Positions 35,203 through 44,306 of a stretch of 64,000 bases of DNA are shown piece after piece. The stretch covers positions 12,295-76,294 of the forward strand of contig CAZKBQ010000018.1 of NCBI GenBank assembly GCA_964550855.1, written 5' to 3'. The stretch is from JAGOBP01 sp964550855 (lineage in GTDB: Bacteria; Chloroflexota; Anaerolineae; Fen-1058). The position numbers and the translations under genes were made by a program. Within the stretch, counting starts at the first letter, position 1, and every line of letters begins with the position of its first letter. Under the pieces are notes generated by a model. The model was not told the DNA's origin and searched no databases. It was given only the letters and a program-made list of their open reading frames with translations.

Positions 35203-35245
35203 GCGGACATCGACGGCGAGCGGGCATGCTGACTTGGGCCGCGCA
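35203..35245 (+). repeat. duplicate of the DUF2264 gene 3' end (DIDGERAC-stop)
   Basis: Reads D-I-D-G-E-R-A-C-stop followed by TTGGGCCGCGC, like the end of the DUF2264 gene and its downstream bases at 27.74-27.79 kb. Twenty-one bases match exactly (GGACATCGACGGCGAGCGGG plus one); the changes in the last two codons (GCG/GCA, TGT/TGC) are synonymous. It looks like the tail of a lost paralogue. Confidence 0.6.
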
Positions 35246-35261
35246 CATCGCAATCAAACGG

Positions 35262-35290
35262 GAAGAGGGCCGCGCATCGCAGCCCTCTTC
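35262..35290 (-). terminator. intrinsic terminator of the 35.3-44.1 kb leftward genes
   Basis: GAAGAGGGC (35262-35270) pairs with GCCCTCTTC (35282-35290) around a CGCGCATCGCA loop; on the minus strand it is followed by CGTTTGATT. Stem and loop closely resemble the terminator at 44307, so these are copies of one element. Confidence 0.6.
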
Positions 35291-35316
35291 TCAATGACCA
35301 GCTTCAGCCTTTGCGC

Positions 35317-35778
35317 CTACGCTGCCGGCTGTTTCCGCACGTACTCCCCCAGATTCTGCAACTCCTGCCGGTAGATGCGACGCATCACGGGCGGATTGAA
35401 GATTCGCTCCAGCCAGCCCGTCGGGCCGGGGCTGAGCGCCGCGTCGGTGGCGATGGTCACCCGCGAGCGACTGCCGCCGTCGAGCGGATCGATCGTGAAA
35501 GTGGTGCGCACACCCGCCGCCTCATCCACTTCCTTCAGCACGCGGCCCGGCTCCGGCTCGCTGATGGTCTGGCGATACCCAAACGCCTTGCCCATCACTT
35601 CCATCTTCACCCGCACGATCGTGCCGGCGCCCCGCCCGCCTTCTTCCACCACCACGTCCTTGAAGTACGACTTCGGCAGGATGGCGGGATGGCTCACGCG
35701 ATAATCCGCCAGGATCGCGTAAATCTTATCGGGGCGCGCCTCGATCACTTCGGACACTTCAACGTGTATCTGGCTCAT
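35317..35778 (-). CDS. SRPBCC-family (START-like) protein
   Basis: 153 aa from an ATG with AAGGAGATT upstream. The strand-helix pattern HVEVSEVIEARPDKIYAIL...DYRV, a long beta-sheet with GTIVRVKMEVMGK and a C-terminal amphipathic helix fit the polyketide-cyclase/SRPBCC fold, which binds hydrophobic ligands. The ligand is unknown. Last gene of a leftward series that ends at the 35262 terminator. Confidence 0.82.
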   Translation of the reverse strand: MSQIHVEVSEVIEARPDKIYAILADYRVSHPAILPKSYFKDVVVEEGGRGAGTIVRVKMEVMGKAFGYRQTISEPEPGRVLKEVDEAAGVRTTFTIDPLDGGSRSRVTIATDAALSPGPTGWLERIFNPPVMRRIYRQELQNLGEYVRKQPAA

Positions 35779-35884
35779 CTCGAATCTCCTTCTTTCTCGC
35801 CGCATTGTCGAACCCTCTCCTGAGCGAGAGGCCATTTCCCCGATTCAGCTCAGGAGAGGGACTTGCTTTGCTTCGATCAGCTGC

Positions 35885-38800
35885 CTACCACTTGCCCTGC
35901 GTGCAGACCTTGCCGTACAGCTTGGCCTGCGCCGAGACTTTGCCGTTGCGCAGCAGCCACTCCGGCCCGCCACTGATGGTGGGCTGCAATCCTCCCTTGC
36001 TGGGATCAAACGTGATCGGCCCGAGTTCGCCCATGGGTGTGGCAACCAAGCCGCAGTCGTCGAACTTGATGTTCAAGCCCACGCCGCCGACGCCGCCAAA
36101 CACCGCCTTGCCTTCCACGCCGATCTCGGAACCGGGCGGCTCCAGTCCGCCGTTGTCCACGCCCACGTTCACGCCCACGCCAAAACCCACCTCGCCGCAG
36201 AATGATGCACCCTCGGACGTGATGCAGGTCTGCACGCCGCCGCCGATGCCAGCGTAAGCCGAGACGCCGATGCAGAACAGCCCCAGCGGGTCGCGCAGAT
36301 TGATCGGGTCATTGCCAACATACACGTACAGGTTGGCCTGCTGCCCGCCGAAGAAGATCGGATCGCGCGCCGTCCAGCGGCCCGCTGCCGGATCGTAATC
36401 GCGGAAGCCGAAGCGCACTAGGCCGGTGGCCGCATCGCTCAGGCCGCCCGCAAAACCGATCGGCAGATCGAAGCCCGGCGCGCTGTCGTTGACGACGTTG
36501 CCGAAGCTGTCATACTCGATCGCTTTCACCACCTGCCCGGCCGCATCGGCCACTACGCGCGGCGAACCCACTTGATCGGTGGCGATGGTATAGCGCGCCC
36601 CGTTGCGATCCATCGCAAAGATCAGCCCATTGTCGTCATAGTAAAACACGCTGAGCTGACCGCCCGGGCTGCGCACCGCCGATAGCTGGAACGGATTGTT
36701 CGGATTGCCATACAGATACTGCGTCGTCCCGTTCACATCCGATCGGCCCACGCGGCGATTGAGCGCATCGTACGCATACGTGATCGTCTGCGCGCCCACC
36801 GTCGCGCTGATCAGCTCGCCGCGCGCGCTGTAGCGGAACGTATCGCTGCCGCGCTGCCGCAGGTAGCCGTCCACGTCGAATTGATAACTCACGCCGCCCA
36901 ACGCCGTCAAGCGATCTTGCGTGTCATACGTCGCCGTGATGATCGGCCCGGCGTTGAGCTGCTTCGACAACCGGTTGCCGTTGAGGTCATAGGTGTATGC
37001 CTCGCTGACCGCGCCGTCGCGCGCCACCTGTATCAGCCGTCCATCGGCGTCATACGTGTACGTGAAAACGTGCGTGCTGCCCGCCGTCTCGGTCTTGCTT
37101 GAGATGCGGCCGACGTTATCGTAGCTCAGCTGCATCTGATAGACCGGCTGACCCGCCGCCGTGTGCGTGCGGCTGATCACGCGCGCCAGTGTGTCATAGG
37201 CCAGCGTCGTCGTCAGCACGTTGTCGCGCAGCAGGCTGGCCGTGCGGCCGGGGCCGTTGCGCGTGATGGTGTACGGGCCATAGCTCGTCAACAGGCCATC
37301 GGCGTCGTAGCCCAGCGTCAGCGTGACGTTATCCAACTGCCAGCCCGTCAGCAGGAAGCGATTGTTGTACGTGTAGGTGAACACACCCTGCGCCGCGCCC
37401 GACCACGCCGCGCCCGTGACGAAGCTGCCCTGATAGCTCAGTCCGATCGACTGCGCGGGGCCGCTGGTCGGGGTGCGCGTCAACGTCGTCGCCCGATCGG
37501 TTGGATCGGCATAGCCGAATTGAATGGCCGCTTCGGGATAAGTGTAACCACTAACACGCCCGCTGCTGTCGTAGCTGCGCGTCACCGCGCGGCCGCCCGG
37601 CAGCGTGGCGCCCGCCAGTGAGTGATCCGCGTTGTGCGCGAACAGATATGCGGCGTTGCCCGGCGGCGTGTAGCCGGCAGCCTGATTGAGCGCGTCGTAG
37701 CCCAGCAGATGCGTTGAGCCATCGGGCATGACGATGTGCGTGCGGTTGCCGCTGCCGTCGTAGTCAAAGCCCAGCGTGCGGCTGCTGGGCAGCGTCACGG
37801 TGATCAAGCGCCCGACGTTGTCGTAAGCGTAAACGATCTGATCACCGGAAGCCGCCGTGCGCGCGCTCAACTGCTGCGCGGTGTCATACGCATAGCTCCA
37901 GCGTTGATTGCCCTGCGCCGATTGGCTGAGCTGGCCCGACGCGTTGTACGTGTAGGTGATGGGTGCCTGTCCCGGCGCCAGCGTCGTGCTGACGACGCGC
38001 CCCCACAGGTCGAGCTGCGCCACGCTGCGTTGACCGGCGGGCGTCGTCGTGGTGATCAGGCGATTGGCCGTCGTGAACGTGATGACTGTCGTCGCGCCGT
38101 TCTTGCCCAGCCGATCGACCACGCGCTGCACGCTGAACGGATCATCGGGGATGCCCAGTATCACCGCGCGCGAGTAAGTCTGCGTCGCCGTGATGCCGCC
38201 CGGCAGCGTCAGCGTCACCGTCTGCGGCAGCGAAGCCAGCATCCCCCAGCGCGGATCGGGCATCTCGATGCGCTCGATGGTGGACCCATCCGCGAACAGC
38301 GTCAACTGTGAACCGTCGGGCCGCAGATATGATTCGGTGCGCGCGCCGCTTGGTTCGGTCCGCGCGCGCAGCACCGTGCCGTTGCCCGCGTCGCGCACTT
38401 CGTACGTGGTGGTGCGGCTCAACGGCGATTGCACGTCCACCCGGTAGCCGTCGGCCAATTTCGTGCGCGTGAGCGTCGTCACGCCCTGCGCCGCGTTTTC
38501 GTCGCGGATCAGATAGCCGTCGGCGTCGTAGGTAAACTTCGATACGCCGCCGCGCGGATCGATCAGCTGCGTCAGCAGACCGGTCGAAGTGGTGGTCAAC
38601 GTGATCGCCTGCCCGCTGTCGTAAGACACCGAGGAGAGATAGCCGTTGGCGTCGAGCGCCAGGTGCGTGGTCTGGCCGCCGGGCGCAACGATGCCGATCG
38701 GGTGGCCGTTGCCGTCGCGCTGGATCGTCGTCGTATTGCTGAAGGCATCGGCGATCGTGATCAATCGTCCGCTCGCGTCGTAACCAAATTGCAGCTGCAG

Positions 38801-41764
38801 CGTGCCCGTGATCGGATCGACGGTGCGCAGATGCCGCCCGGTGAGGTCGAAGACGTAAGCTTCCGAGCCGTCTTCGGCGGGCACGACGATTTCAGCGGGA
38901 TTCAGGCCCGTGACTTTGGGCGGCGCGGCGCGGCGGATGCGGAAGTTGCCCGTATCGGCGATGTACACACTGCCATCGGGCGCCACGGCCACGCTGTTGG
39001 GCAGCGTCAACGAGGTGCGCCGGCCCGGCAACCCGTCGCCGTTGTAACCGTTCATGCCCGCCACGCCGATACCCGCCAGGGTCGCGATGTCACCGTCGGT
39101 GCCCACCACGCGGATGCGTGAGTTGACCTGATCGGTGATGTACAACCGTCCCAGCCTATCCACTGCCAGGCCCATGGGGCGGCTGAGCTGTGCCACCGTG
39201 GCGGGGCCGCCGTCGCCGCTGAAGCCACTGGTGCCGTTGCCCGCCACCGTGTTGATGATGCCGTCCGGCCCGATGCGGCGCACGGTGTTCATGAAGAAGT
39301 CGGAGAAGTAGAGGCTGCCGTCCGGCCCGACGGCAATGCCGTGCGCTGCATTGATGCGCGCCTGACTGGCCGGCAGCCCATCGTCGTTGCTGAAACCGGC
39401 TTGCATCCCCGTCCCCGCGATGGTCGTGATCAGGCCGTCGGGGCTGACGCGCCGGACGCGGAACTGGCTTTCCTGCGCGATGTACAAGCTGCCGTCCGGT
39501 CCCACCGCGATGGCCGCGGGCGACCAGAGATTGGCCGAGGTCGCTGGAATGTTGTCGCCGTTGTAAGCCGTGGCGCCTGTGCCCGCCACGGTGGTGATGA
39601 TGCCGTTGGCATCGATGCGGCGAATGCGGTGATTGCCGGTATCGGCGATGTACAGACTGCCATCCGGCCCCACTGCCACATCGCGCGGCAGGTTCAACTG
39701 CGCGCCCAACGCCGGGCGATTGTCGCCGTTGTAGCCGCCAAGCCCGGTGCCGGTCACGCGCGTGATGATGCCCGTCGTCGAGATTTGCCGCACCCAGCTG
39801 GCCGACCGATCAACCACGTACCAGCTGCCGTCCGGAGCAAAGTCCACCGCGTATGGCGCGCCGAGCGCGGCCTGGGTGGCCGTAATGCCCTCACCGGTGA
39901 AGCCGGACACGCCCGTGCCGGCCACCGTGTTGACCACAGCGCCCGCCGCATCGATGGCGCGCTGCTCGCCGGTGCCCATGTACAGCACGTCGCGATTGAT
40001 GTCGTACTTGTGATACGGGCTGAGGCTCCAGCCGCCCAGACCGAATTGCTGCGCGTTCAGGTTATACAACGTCACCCGGAATTCCTGCCGGATTTCCACT
40101 TCCTGCCGCGCGCGCACGGCCGTGAGCGCGTCGCCGAACAGGGCAAAGGCCACATTGTTCTGTGCGGGGGTGCGATAGACCGCTTGATACACGTACTTAA
40201 GCACCACGGTGGCGACTTGCGTGCCCTGCACCACGTTGCCGTTCACGTCTTTGCCATCCCAGACAAAGGTGTAGCTCTGTCCGCTGGTGGCCGGGAACGA
40301 TTTCTCGATCTTGCGCCCGGCGATCAGGATATCCACATCGATGCGCTTCACCTCGGGCGGCAACGTCACACCCTCACTCAAAGGGATCACAATCGTCCGA
40401 TCGACCACACGCCCCGGCACGCGATCGCTGGTGTAGTGGAGTTGAAAGGGTGTACCCGGCACAGGCAGCACTTCGCCCAGCACCTGATTCTGACACGCGA
40501 TGATCGAGCCACGTCGGATACATGGGCGTGGGGTGGTTTCGGCGCGCGGCATCGACTGCCGGGGCGCAACCGCGCCCTCGGGCGGGCCGAACGGCCAGTT
40601 GCAGTCCCACGCGCTGAAGTGCGGAATGGGCACGCGCCACAGCGTCTGCCCGGCCTGATAGAGCGTCGCCAGGTTTTGTCGCTCGGCCAACGTGATGGTG
40701 AGGTCCATCGTCGAAGTGACGACATCGCCGTTGTCGATCACACCGTCGCCGTCGGTGTCAAGATTCGCCGCGCCGCCGGTGATGCTGACGATCTTCACCA
40801 CCCGACCGTTCTCCGAGCCGATCCAGGCCGCCTTGTTCCGATCGTAATAGCCGGTGGGCACGGCCATACCGGTGTCAAAACCCAGGAAGTTTTCACTGTA
40901 ATGAATGAGCGGCTGACTGAAGCGCACTTCCGTGGCGCCGGCGGCCAGCGCTTCGTCCACGCTGTATTCCAGCGCATACGTGTAACCGCTGGCGGGCGGC
41001 AATTCGGCGGGCATGGCCTGCGGGCCGTTGGGCCCCACGGTGTACTCGGTGGCGCGCACGTTCAACGTCGTCAACGTCTGCGTCACGCCGCCGGGCAGCA
41101 CCAGCTCGGCCTGCGTGCCGGCCGGAAAGAAGATGCGCGCCTGCCGCGTGCCGTCGTCGTCGGTCATCACGCTGCCCTGCGCCACCTGCATGCCGCCCGC
41201 GTTCAGATCGATGGTCGTGACGTTCGCATCCAGCGTCAGCAATGCCACTTCGGGCAGCAGCGCGTAATCGCGCATCGCCGGCGTGATCTGGCGCTGCGCG
41301 GGCAAATAACCAACCTTCTCGTAATTCACGGTCAGCAGTGTGCCGCCGTTGACGAGCAATTCAAACAACCCGTCGGCATCGGTCAGTGCCGCGCCATATT
41401 CGGGATGCTGCTTGATGCTGACCGTCACGCCAGGCAAAGCTGCGCCATTGTGCGTACAGACCTTGCCGCGCAGCACGGCCGCTGTCTGCGGATCAATCAT
41501 GGCGGTTGCCACCTGCAGCCAATCGGGTTGTGGCAGCCCCAACGGATTGCCGTCCGGCGCGGCGAGCGTCGCGCCGCTGCGCCGCATGAGTGGCAGGAAC
41601 AGCTTGAACAAATTCGTCTCGGCCGCGGTGCAGATCGCGGCTGCGGACACAGCCGGCCTTGACGGCAGCGCATCGGTGCTCAGCCACGGCGCAAACAGCG
41701 TCGTGACGATGAGGATGAGTGACAGCCCGAGCGAGAATGAGCGTGAATGGTGAGTCGAGTGCAT
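35885..41764 (-). CDS. giant secreted NHL-RHS repeat protein (teneurin-like layout)
   Basis: 1959 aa from an ATG with GAGGAGAC before it. Signal peptide 1-32, an FLPLMRR motif near 57, a carboxypeptidase-regulatory-like beta domain (about 95-170), a YD-shell lead-in, about six NHL beta-propeller repeats (about 600-945, e.g. GTSGFSGDGGPATVAQLS), many RHS/YD repeats (960-1760) and the RHS core RFGFRDYDPAAGRWTARDP near 1785. After DPLGL a ~115-aa Gly-rich tail with four Cys follows, the position used for toxin or effector modules in polymorphic RHS proteins. I do not recognise the tail. Likely a surface or secreted shell protein. No immunity gene is obvious, although the SRPBCC gene lies directly downstream. 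Confidence 0.9.
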   Translation of the reverse strand: MHSTHHSRSFSLGLSLILIVTTLFAPWLSTDALPSRPAVSAAAICTAAETNLFKLFLPLMRRSGATLAAPDGNPLGLPQPDWLQVATAMIDPQTAAVLRGKVCTHNGAALPGVTVSIKQHPEYGAALTDADGLFELLVNGGTLLTVNYEKVGYLPAQRQITPAMRDYALLPEVALLTLDANVTTIDLNAGGMQVAQGSVMTDDDGTRQARIFFPAGTQAELVLPGGVTQTLTTLNVRATEYTVGPNGPQAMPAELPPASGYTYALEYSVDEALAAGATEVRFSQPLIHYSENFLGFDTGMAVPTGYYDRNKAAWIGSENGRVVKIVSITGGAANLDTDGDGVIDNGDVVTSTMDLTITLAERQNLATLYQAGQTLWRVPIPHFSAWDCNWPFGPPEGAVAPRQSMPRAETTPRPCIRRGSIIACQNQVLGEVLPVPGTPFQLHYTSDRVPGRVVDRTIVIPLSEGVTLPPEVKRIDVDILIAGRKIEKSFPATSGQSYTFVWDGKDVNGNVVQGTQVATVVLKYVYQAVYRTPAQNNVAFALFGDALTAVRARQEVEIRQEFRVTLYNLNAQQFGLGGWSLSPYHKYDINRDVLYMGTGEQRAIDAAGAVVNTVAGTGVSGFTGEGITATQAALGAPYAVDFAPDGSWYVVDRSASWVRQISTTGIITRVTGTGLGGYNGDNRPALGAQLNLPRDVAVGPDGSLYIADTGNHRIRRIDANGIITTVAGTGATAYNGDNIPATSANLWSPAAIAVGPDGSLYIAQESQFRVRRVSPDGLITTIAGTGMQAGFSNDDGLPASQARINAAHGIAVGPDGSLYFSDFFMNTVRRIGPDGIINTVAGNGTSGFSGDGGPATVAQLSRPMGLAVDRLGRLYITDQVNSRIRVVGTDGDIATLAGIGVAGMNGYNGDGLPGRRTSLTLPNSVAVAPDGSVYIADTGNFRIRRAAPPKVTGLNPAEIVVPAEDGSEAYVFDLTGRHLRTVDPITGTLQLQFGYDASGRLITIADAFSNTTTIQRDGNGHPIGIVAPGGQTTHLALDANGYLSSVSYDSGQAITLTTTSTGLLTQLIDPRGGVSKFTYDADGYLIRDENAAQGVTTLTRTKLADGYRVDVQSPLSRTTTYEVRDAGNGTVLRARTEPSGARTESYLRPDGSQLTLFADGSTIERIEMPDPRWGMLASLPQTVTLTLPGGITATQTYSRAVILGIPDDPFSVQRVVDRLGKNGATTVITFTTANRLITTTTPAGQRSVAQLDLWGRVVSTTLAPGQAPITYTYNASGQLSQSAQGNQRWSYAYDTAQQLSARTAASGDQIVYAYDNVGRLITVTLPSSRTLGFDYDGSGNRTHIVMPDGSTHLLGYDALNQAAGYTPPGNAAYLFAHNADHSLAGATLPGGRAVTRSYDSSGRVSGYTYPEAAIQFGYADPTDRATTLTRTPTSGPAQSIGLSYQGSFVTGAAWSGAAQGVFTYTYNNRFLLTGWQLDNVTLTLGYDADGLLTSYGPYTITRNGPGRTASLLRDNVLTTTLAYDTLARVISRTHTAAGQPVYQMQLSYDNVGRISSKTETAGSTHVFTYTYDADGRLIQVARDGAVSEAYTYDLNGNRLSKQLNAGPIITATYDTQDRLTALGGVSYQFDVDGYLRQRGSDTFRYSARGELISATVGAQTITYAYDALNRRVGRSDVNGTTQYLYGNPNNPFQLSAVRSPGGQLSVFYYDDNGLIFAMDRNGARYTIATDQVGSPRVVADAAGQVVKAIEYDSFGNVVNDSAPGFDLPIGFAGGLSDAATGLVRFGFRDYDPAAGRWTARDPIFFGGQQANLYVYVGNDPINLRDPLGLFCIGVSAYAGIGGGVQTCITSEGASFCGEVGFGVGVNVGVDNGGLEPPGSEIGVEGKAVFGGVGGVGLNIKFDDCGLVATPMGELGPITFDPSKGGLQPTISGGPEWLLRNGKVSAQAKLYGKVCTQGKW

Positions 41765-41839
41765 TAGGTAGTCTCCTCAAGATCAAGCTGGCGACCCACC
41801 GCCCGGTCGGGCAGCGGGTCGGGAACAGACCGCGATCGA

Positions 41840-43231
41840 TTAGTTGTTGGCGGCGCCGTCAACGCCCAGATCGTAACTGTGGCTGAAGCGATTATCGGGA
41901 TCGTACAGCGACTTGAGCGCCTGCAAGCGACGATACGCTTCCGGCGCGAAGCCCTCGCGCGAATGCGCCACCGCTTCTTCACCTTCCAGAAAGTTCAAAT
42001 ACACGCCGCCGGTCAGATGAGGCTGCAGCGCGTCTTTGAGCTGCGCCGCGCGTTGTCGAAAACCGGCTTCCATCTCAGGTGTGGCGGCCATGCCGATCAG
42101 GTACAGCACATGCGGAGCGAGGCGATGGCTATATGCATTGCTCCGTGGATCAACCCGCGCCATGGCGCCGCCGGCGTGACGCACCTCGGTTATAACGAGG
42201 GGCGATGGCTCGTGTCTGGCCGCGCCGTGATCGATCAGCGTCGCCAACGTCTCATCACTCAAGTCTTTCAGCCATGCCCCGGTGGTTGCGCCCGGCATCG
42301 GATCGACCGGATCGTTGCTGACTTTGGCGATGTCGGAGAAAGGCCGCGCCGCGAAGTCGTCGATGAGCGGCGCCTGCCAGTCGCGCCAGAACTTCAGCAG
42401 AGCTTCGCCCTGCTCGATCGGCCCGCAGTACGCCCCACGGATCTGCGCGATGGTCTGGCCGCGCAGTGCTTCGGGGAAGAACGGCAGCGGCGGATAGTTC
42501 ATGATCACGATGGCGGAGGTGAGTTCATCGGGCGCGTCCGCGATCCACTCGCGATAACGGGCGAACACTTCGGGCGCGCGATCGATCGGGTAATAGAGAT
42601 TGCCGCCATAAAACTCGGTCACGGGATACAGGCGCACTTCCATGCCGGCGACGACGCCCAGGCCGCCCCCGCCGCCGCGCAGCGCCCAGAACAAATCGGT
42701 GTTCTGCGCCGCGCTGGCTTCCACCATTTCGCCGTCAGCGGTGACCACTTCAAAACAGTTGACGCTGTCGATGGACAGACCGTATTTGCGCGCCAGCCAG
42801 CCCATGCCGCCGCCCAGCGTGTAACCGATCGCGCCGACGTCGGGCGCCGAGCCGAGCAGCGGGGCCAGCCCCACGGCCTGCGCCTGCGCCAGCACCTTGC
42901 CCCATTTCGCGCCCGCGCTGATCCAGGCTGTGCGCGCTTCGGCATTCACGCGCACGTCGGTCATGCGGGATGTGAGAATGAGCAGGCTGTCATTAGCCGG
43001 TCGGATGACGCCGTGGCCGGTGGCCTGCACGGCCACTTTCAGATCGGCTTCGCGCGCGTAACGCACGGCAGCGGCGATGTCGGCGGCGCTCTGCGCAGCG
43101 ACGATCACCGCCGGGTGTTGATCGACTGCCAGGTTCCATGCGGCGCGCAGTTCGTCGTAATGCGCTTCGCCCGGCGCGGCCACCGTGCCCTGCACGCGGG
43201 CCGCCAGTTGAGAGGTTACAGTAGTTGTCAT
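41840..43231 (-). CDS. FAD-binding oxidoreductase, berberine-bridge type
   Basis: 463 aa with AAGGAGA before the ATG. FAD_binding_4 domain with QATGHG (His73, the expected 8-alpha-histidyl flavin link) and TLGGGMGWLARKYGL; C-terminal BBE motif YDPDNRFSHSYD. The Cys that makes a second flavin bond in plant BBE-like enzymes is replaced (GSAPDVG), so the cofactor should be mono-covalent, as in 6-hydroxynicotine oxidase-like members. No signal peptide. Substrate unknown, commonly sugars or secondary metabolites. Sits 30 bases after the OB-fold lipoprotein gene in a probable operon. Confidence 0.9.
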   Translation of the reverse strand: MTTTVTSQLAARVQGTVAAPGEAHYDELRAAWNLAVDQHPAVIVAAQSAADIAAAVRYAREADLKVAVQATGHGVIRPANDSLLILTSRMTDVRVNAEARTAWISAGAKWGKVLAQAQAVGLAPLLGSAPDVGAIGYTLGGGMGWLARKYGLSIDSVNCFEVVTADGEMVEASAAQNTDLFWALRGGGGGLGVVAGMEVRLYPVTEFYGGNLYYPIDRAPEVFARYREWIADAPDELTSAIVIMNYPPLPFFPEALRGQTIAQIRGAYCGPIEQGEALLKFWRDWQAPLIDDFAARPFSDIAKVSNDPVDPMPGATTGAWLKDLSDETLATLIDHGAARHEPSPLVITEVRHAGGAMARVDPRSNAYSHRLAPHVLYLIGMAATPEMEAGFRQRAAQLKDALQPHLTGGVYLNFLEGEEAVAHSREGFAPEAYRRLQALKSLYDPDNRFSHSYDLGVDGAANN

Positions 43232-43261
43232 GAGTCTCCTTTGATGAATGGGTGATGTGAA

Positions 43262-43693
43262 TCAGGCTTTGACGACGCGGCACGGCTCGGCGACCATGAA
43301 GAAGCCGAGTTCGCCGCCTTTAATCGTGCCCTCGATCGTGATCGTCTGCCCGATCGAGATACCGTCCGCGTCGGCGGCGTTGGTGAGATAGCACTGCAGA
43401 CCGGGCTCGTTTTCAGACTCGCGCAGCAGCAGAGCCTTGACGTCAAACACATCATTGATGTTGGTGACCTTGCCGCTCATAATCAGAGTTTGGCCTTTGT
43501 ACTGCGCGTCAGCGGCGGCCTGATCGGCTTCATATGCCTTGATGATGTCCGCCGTCGGGACAACAGGGACCGGGGTCGCGGGCGCGGCGACCGTGGCAGT
43601 TGGATCGGCGGCGGGCGTGGGCGAGACCGCGCATCCGGCCAGGCTGATCGCCAACGCCGCGATCGACCACAGATGGATCAGACGTCGAATCAT
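43262..43693 (-). CDS. lipoprotein with OB-fold (tRNA_anti-like) domain
   Basis: 143 aa. ATG preceded by AAGGAGTG. The signal sequence ends in the lipobox SLAGC, followed by a Thr/Pro/Ala-rich linker (about 22-48). The remainder, YKGQTLIMSGKVTNINDVFD to GQTITIEGTIKGGE, matches the tRNA_anti-like/OB family that occurs in small bacterial lipoproteins and probably binds an oligomeric ligand at the membrane surface. A Cys pair (Q-C-Y, P-C-R) in the C-terminal half could form a disulfide. Lies 32 bases from the 116-aa gene. Confidence 0.82.
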   Translation of the reverse strand: MIRRLIHLWSIAALAISLAGCAVSPTPAADPTATVAAPATPVPVVPTADIIKAYEADQAAADAQYKGQTLIMSGKVTNINDVFDVKALLLRESENEPGLQCYLTNAADADGISIGQTITIEGTIKGGELGFFMVAEPCRVVKA

Positions 43694-43725
43694 GATGAAC
43701 ACTCCTTCTTGAGTTAAGTCAGGTG

Positions 43726-44076
43726 CTAGCACGGCGACCAGTAGATGTGATCGCCGTCGAGGATCAGTCGGGGCGCAGACAATCGATCGGGGTGGAACCG
43801 CCACGTCATGACCGGTTCGAGGTTGCGCGGCGTCGTCAAGGCCGATCGATCGGTTTCAAAATCCAGTTGAAGGTTGAGGCGATCAGACTGAATGCCGACC
43901 GCGGTATAGACACGGGTGACGTATGAGACGCCGTCGATCAACCGGTGCACATCGCGCACCTCGAGCAGTCCCGACCATTCGTCGGTGGATGACGGCGCCT
44001 TGATCGCGTACTCAAAGACCCGCGCGGTTGAGTCGTCAAGGATGACGCGCTTTTCAAAACTGCCAGTGATGGTCAT
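43726..44076 (-). CDS. hypothetical beta-rich protein, first gene after module B
   Basis: 116 aa from an ATG with GGGGGGAAC upstream. Predicted to be mostly beta strands (RVFEYAIKAPSS, YVTRVYTAVGIQSDRLNLQL, MTWRFHPDRL), with no signal peptide or helix. No family recognised. It is the first gene downstream of promoter module B (44148-44273), with the OB lipoprotein, FAD oxidoreductase, RHS and SRPBCC genes following in the same direction at gaps of 30-106 bases, so it may head a 9-kb operon. Confidence 0.65.
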   Translation of the reverse strand: MTITGSFEKRVILDDSTARVFEYAIKAPSSTDEWSGLLEVRDVHRLIDGVSYVTRVYTAVGIQSDRLNLQLDFETDRSALTTPRNLEPVMTWRFHPDRLSAPRLILDGDHIYWSPC

Positions 44077-44147
44077 GCTGTTCCCCCCGCTCCGTCCGGC
44101 ATCCCGCCGGGACGGTAACACCCGTGTTTCGCTCGAGACTACGGTCA

Positions 44148-44273
44148 CATCTTATAACAGCGGAGGTTGAAACACATCGGCGGGTTGCGAGAAATTGCGC
44201 TCGGAGGAAGAGGAGATTTACGAGTGGTGGTGTGGTGAGTCAGTCAGCCGCAGTGACTACGTCAAATGGCCGA
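44148..44273 (-). promoter_or_regulatory. shared promoter module, copy B
   Basis: Read on the minus strand: TCGGCC, ATTTGACGTAG, a second CTGACTCAC box, AATCTCCTCTTCCTCC, AATTTCTC, CCGATGTG, 16 bp, TATAAGATG. Best -10 match of the five copies. Lies 72 bases before the ATG of the 116-aa gene. Confidence 0.78.
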
Positions 44274-44306
44274 GGGCACGAGGGGCAGCTCACTTTTACG
44301 GGTCAT

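Noticed and set aside
39341..41662. Long open frame on the plus strand opposite the RHS gene
   Set aside because: Arg/His/Gly-rich, no motif, exactly antiparallel to a well-supported gene; a product of high GC and codon bias.
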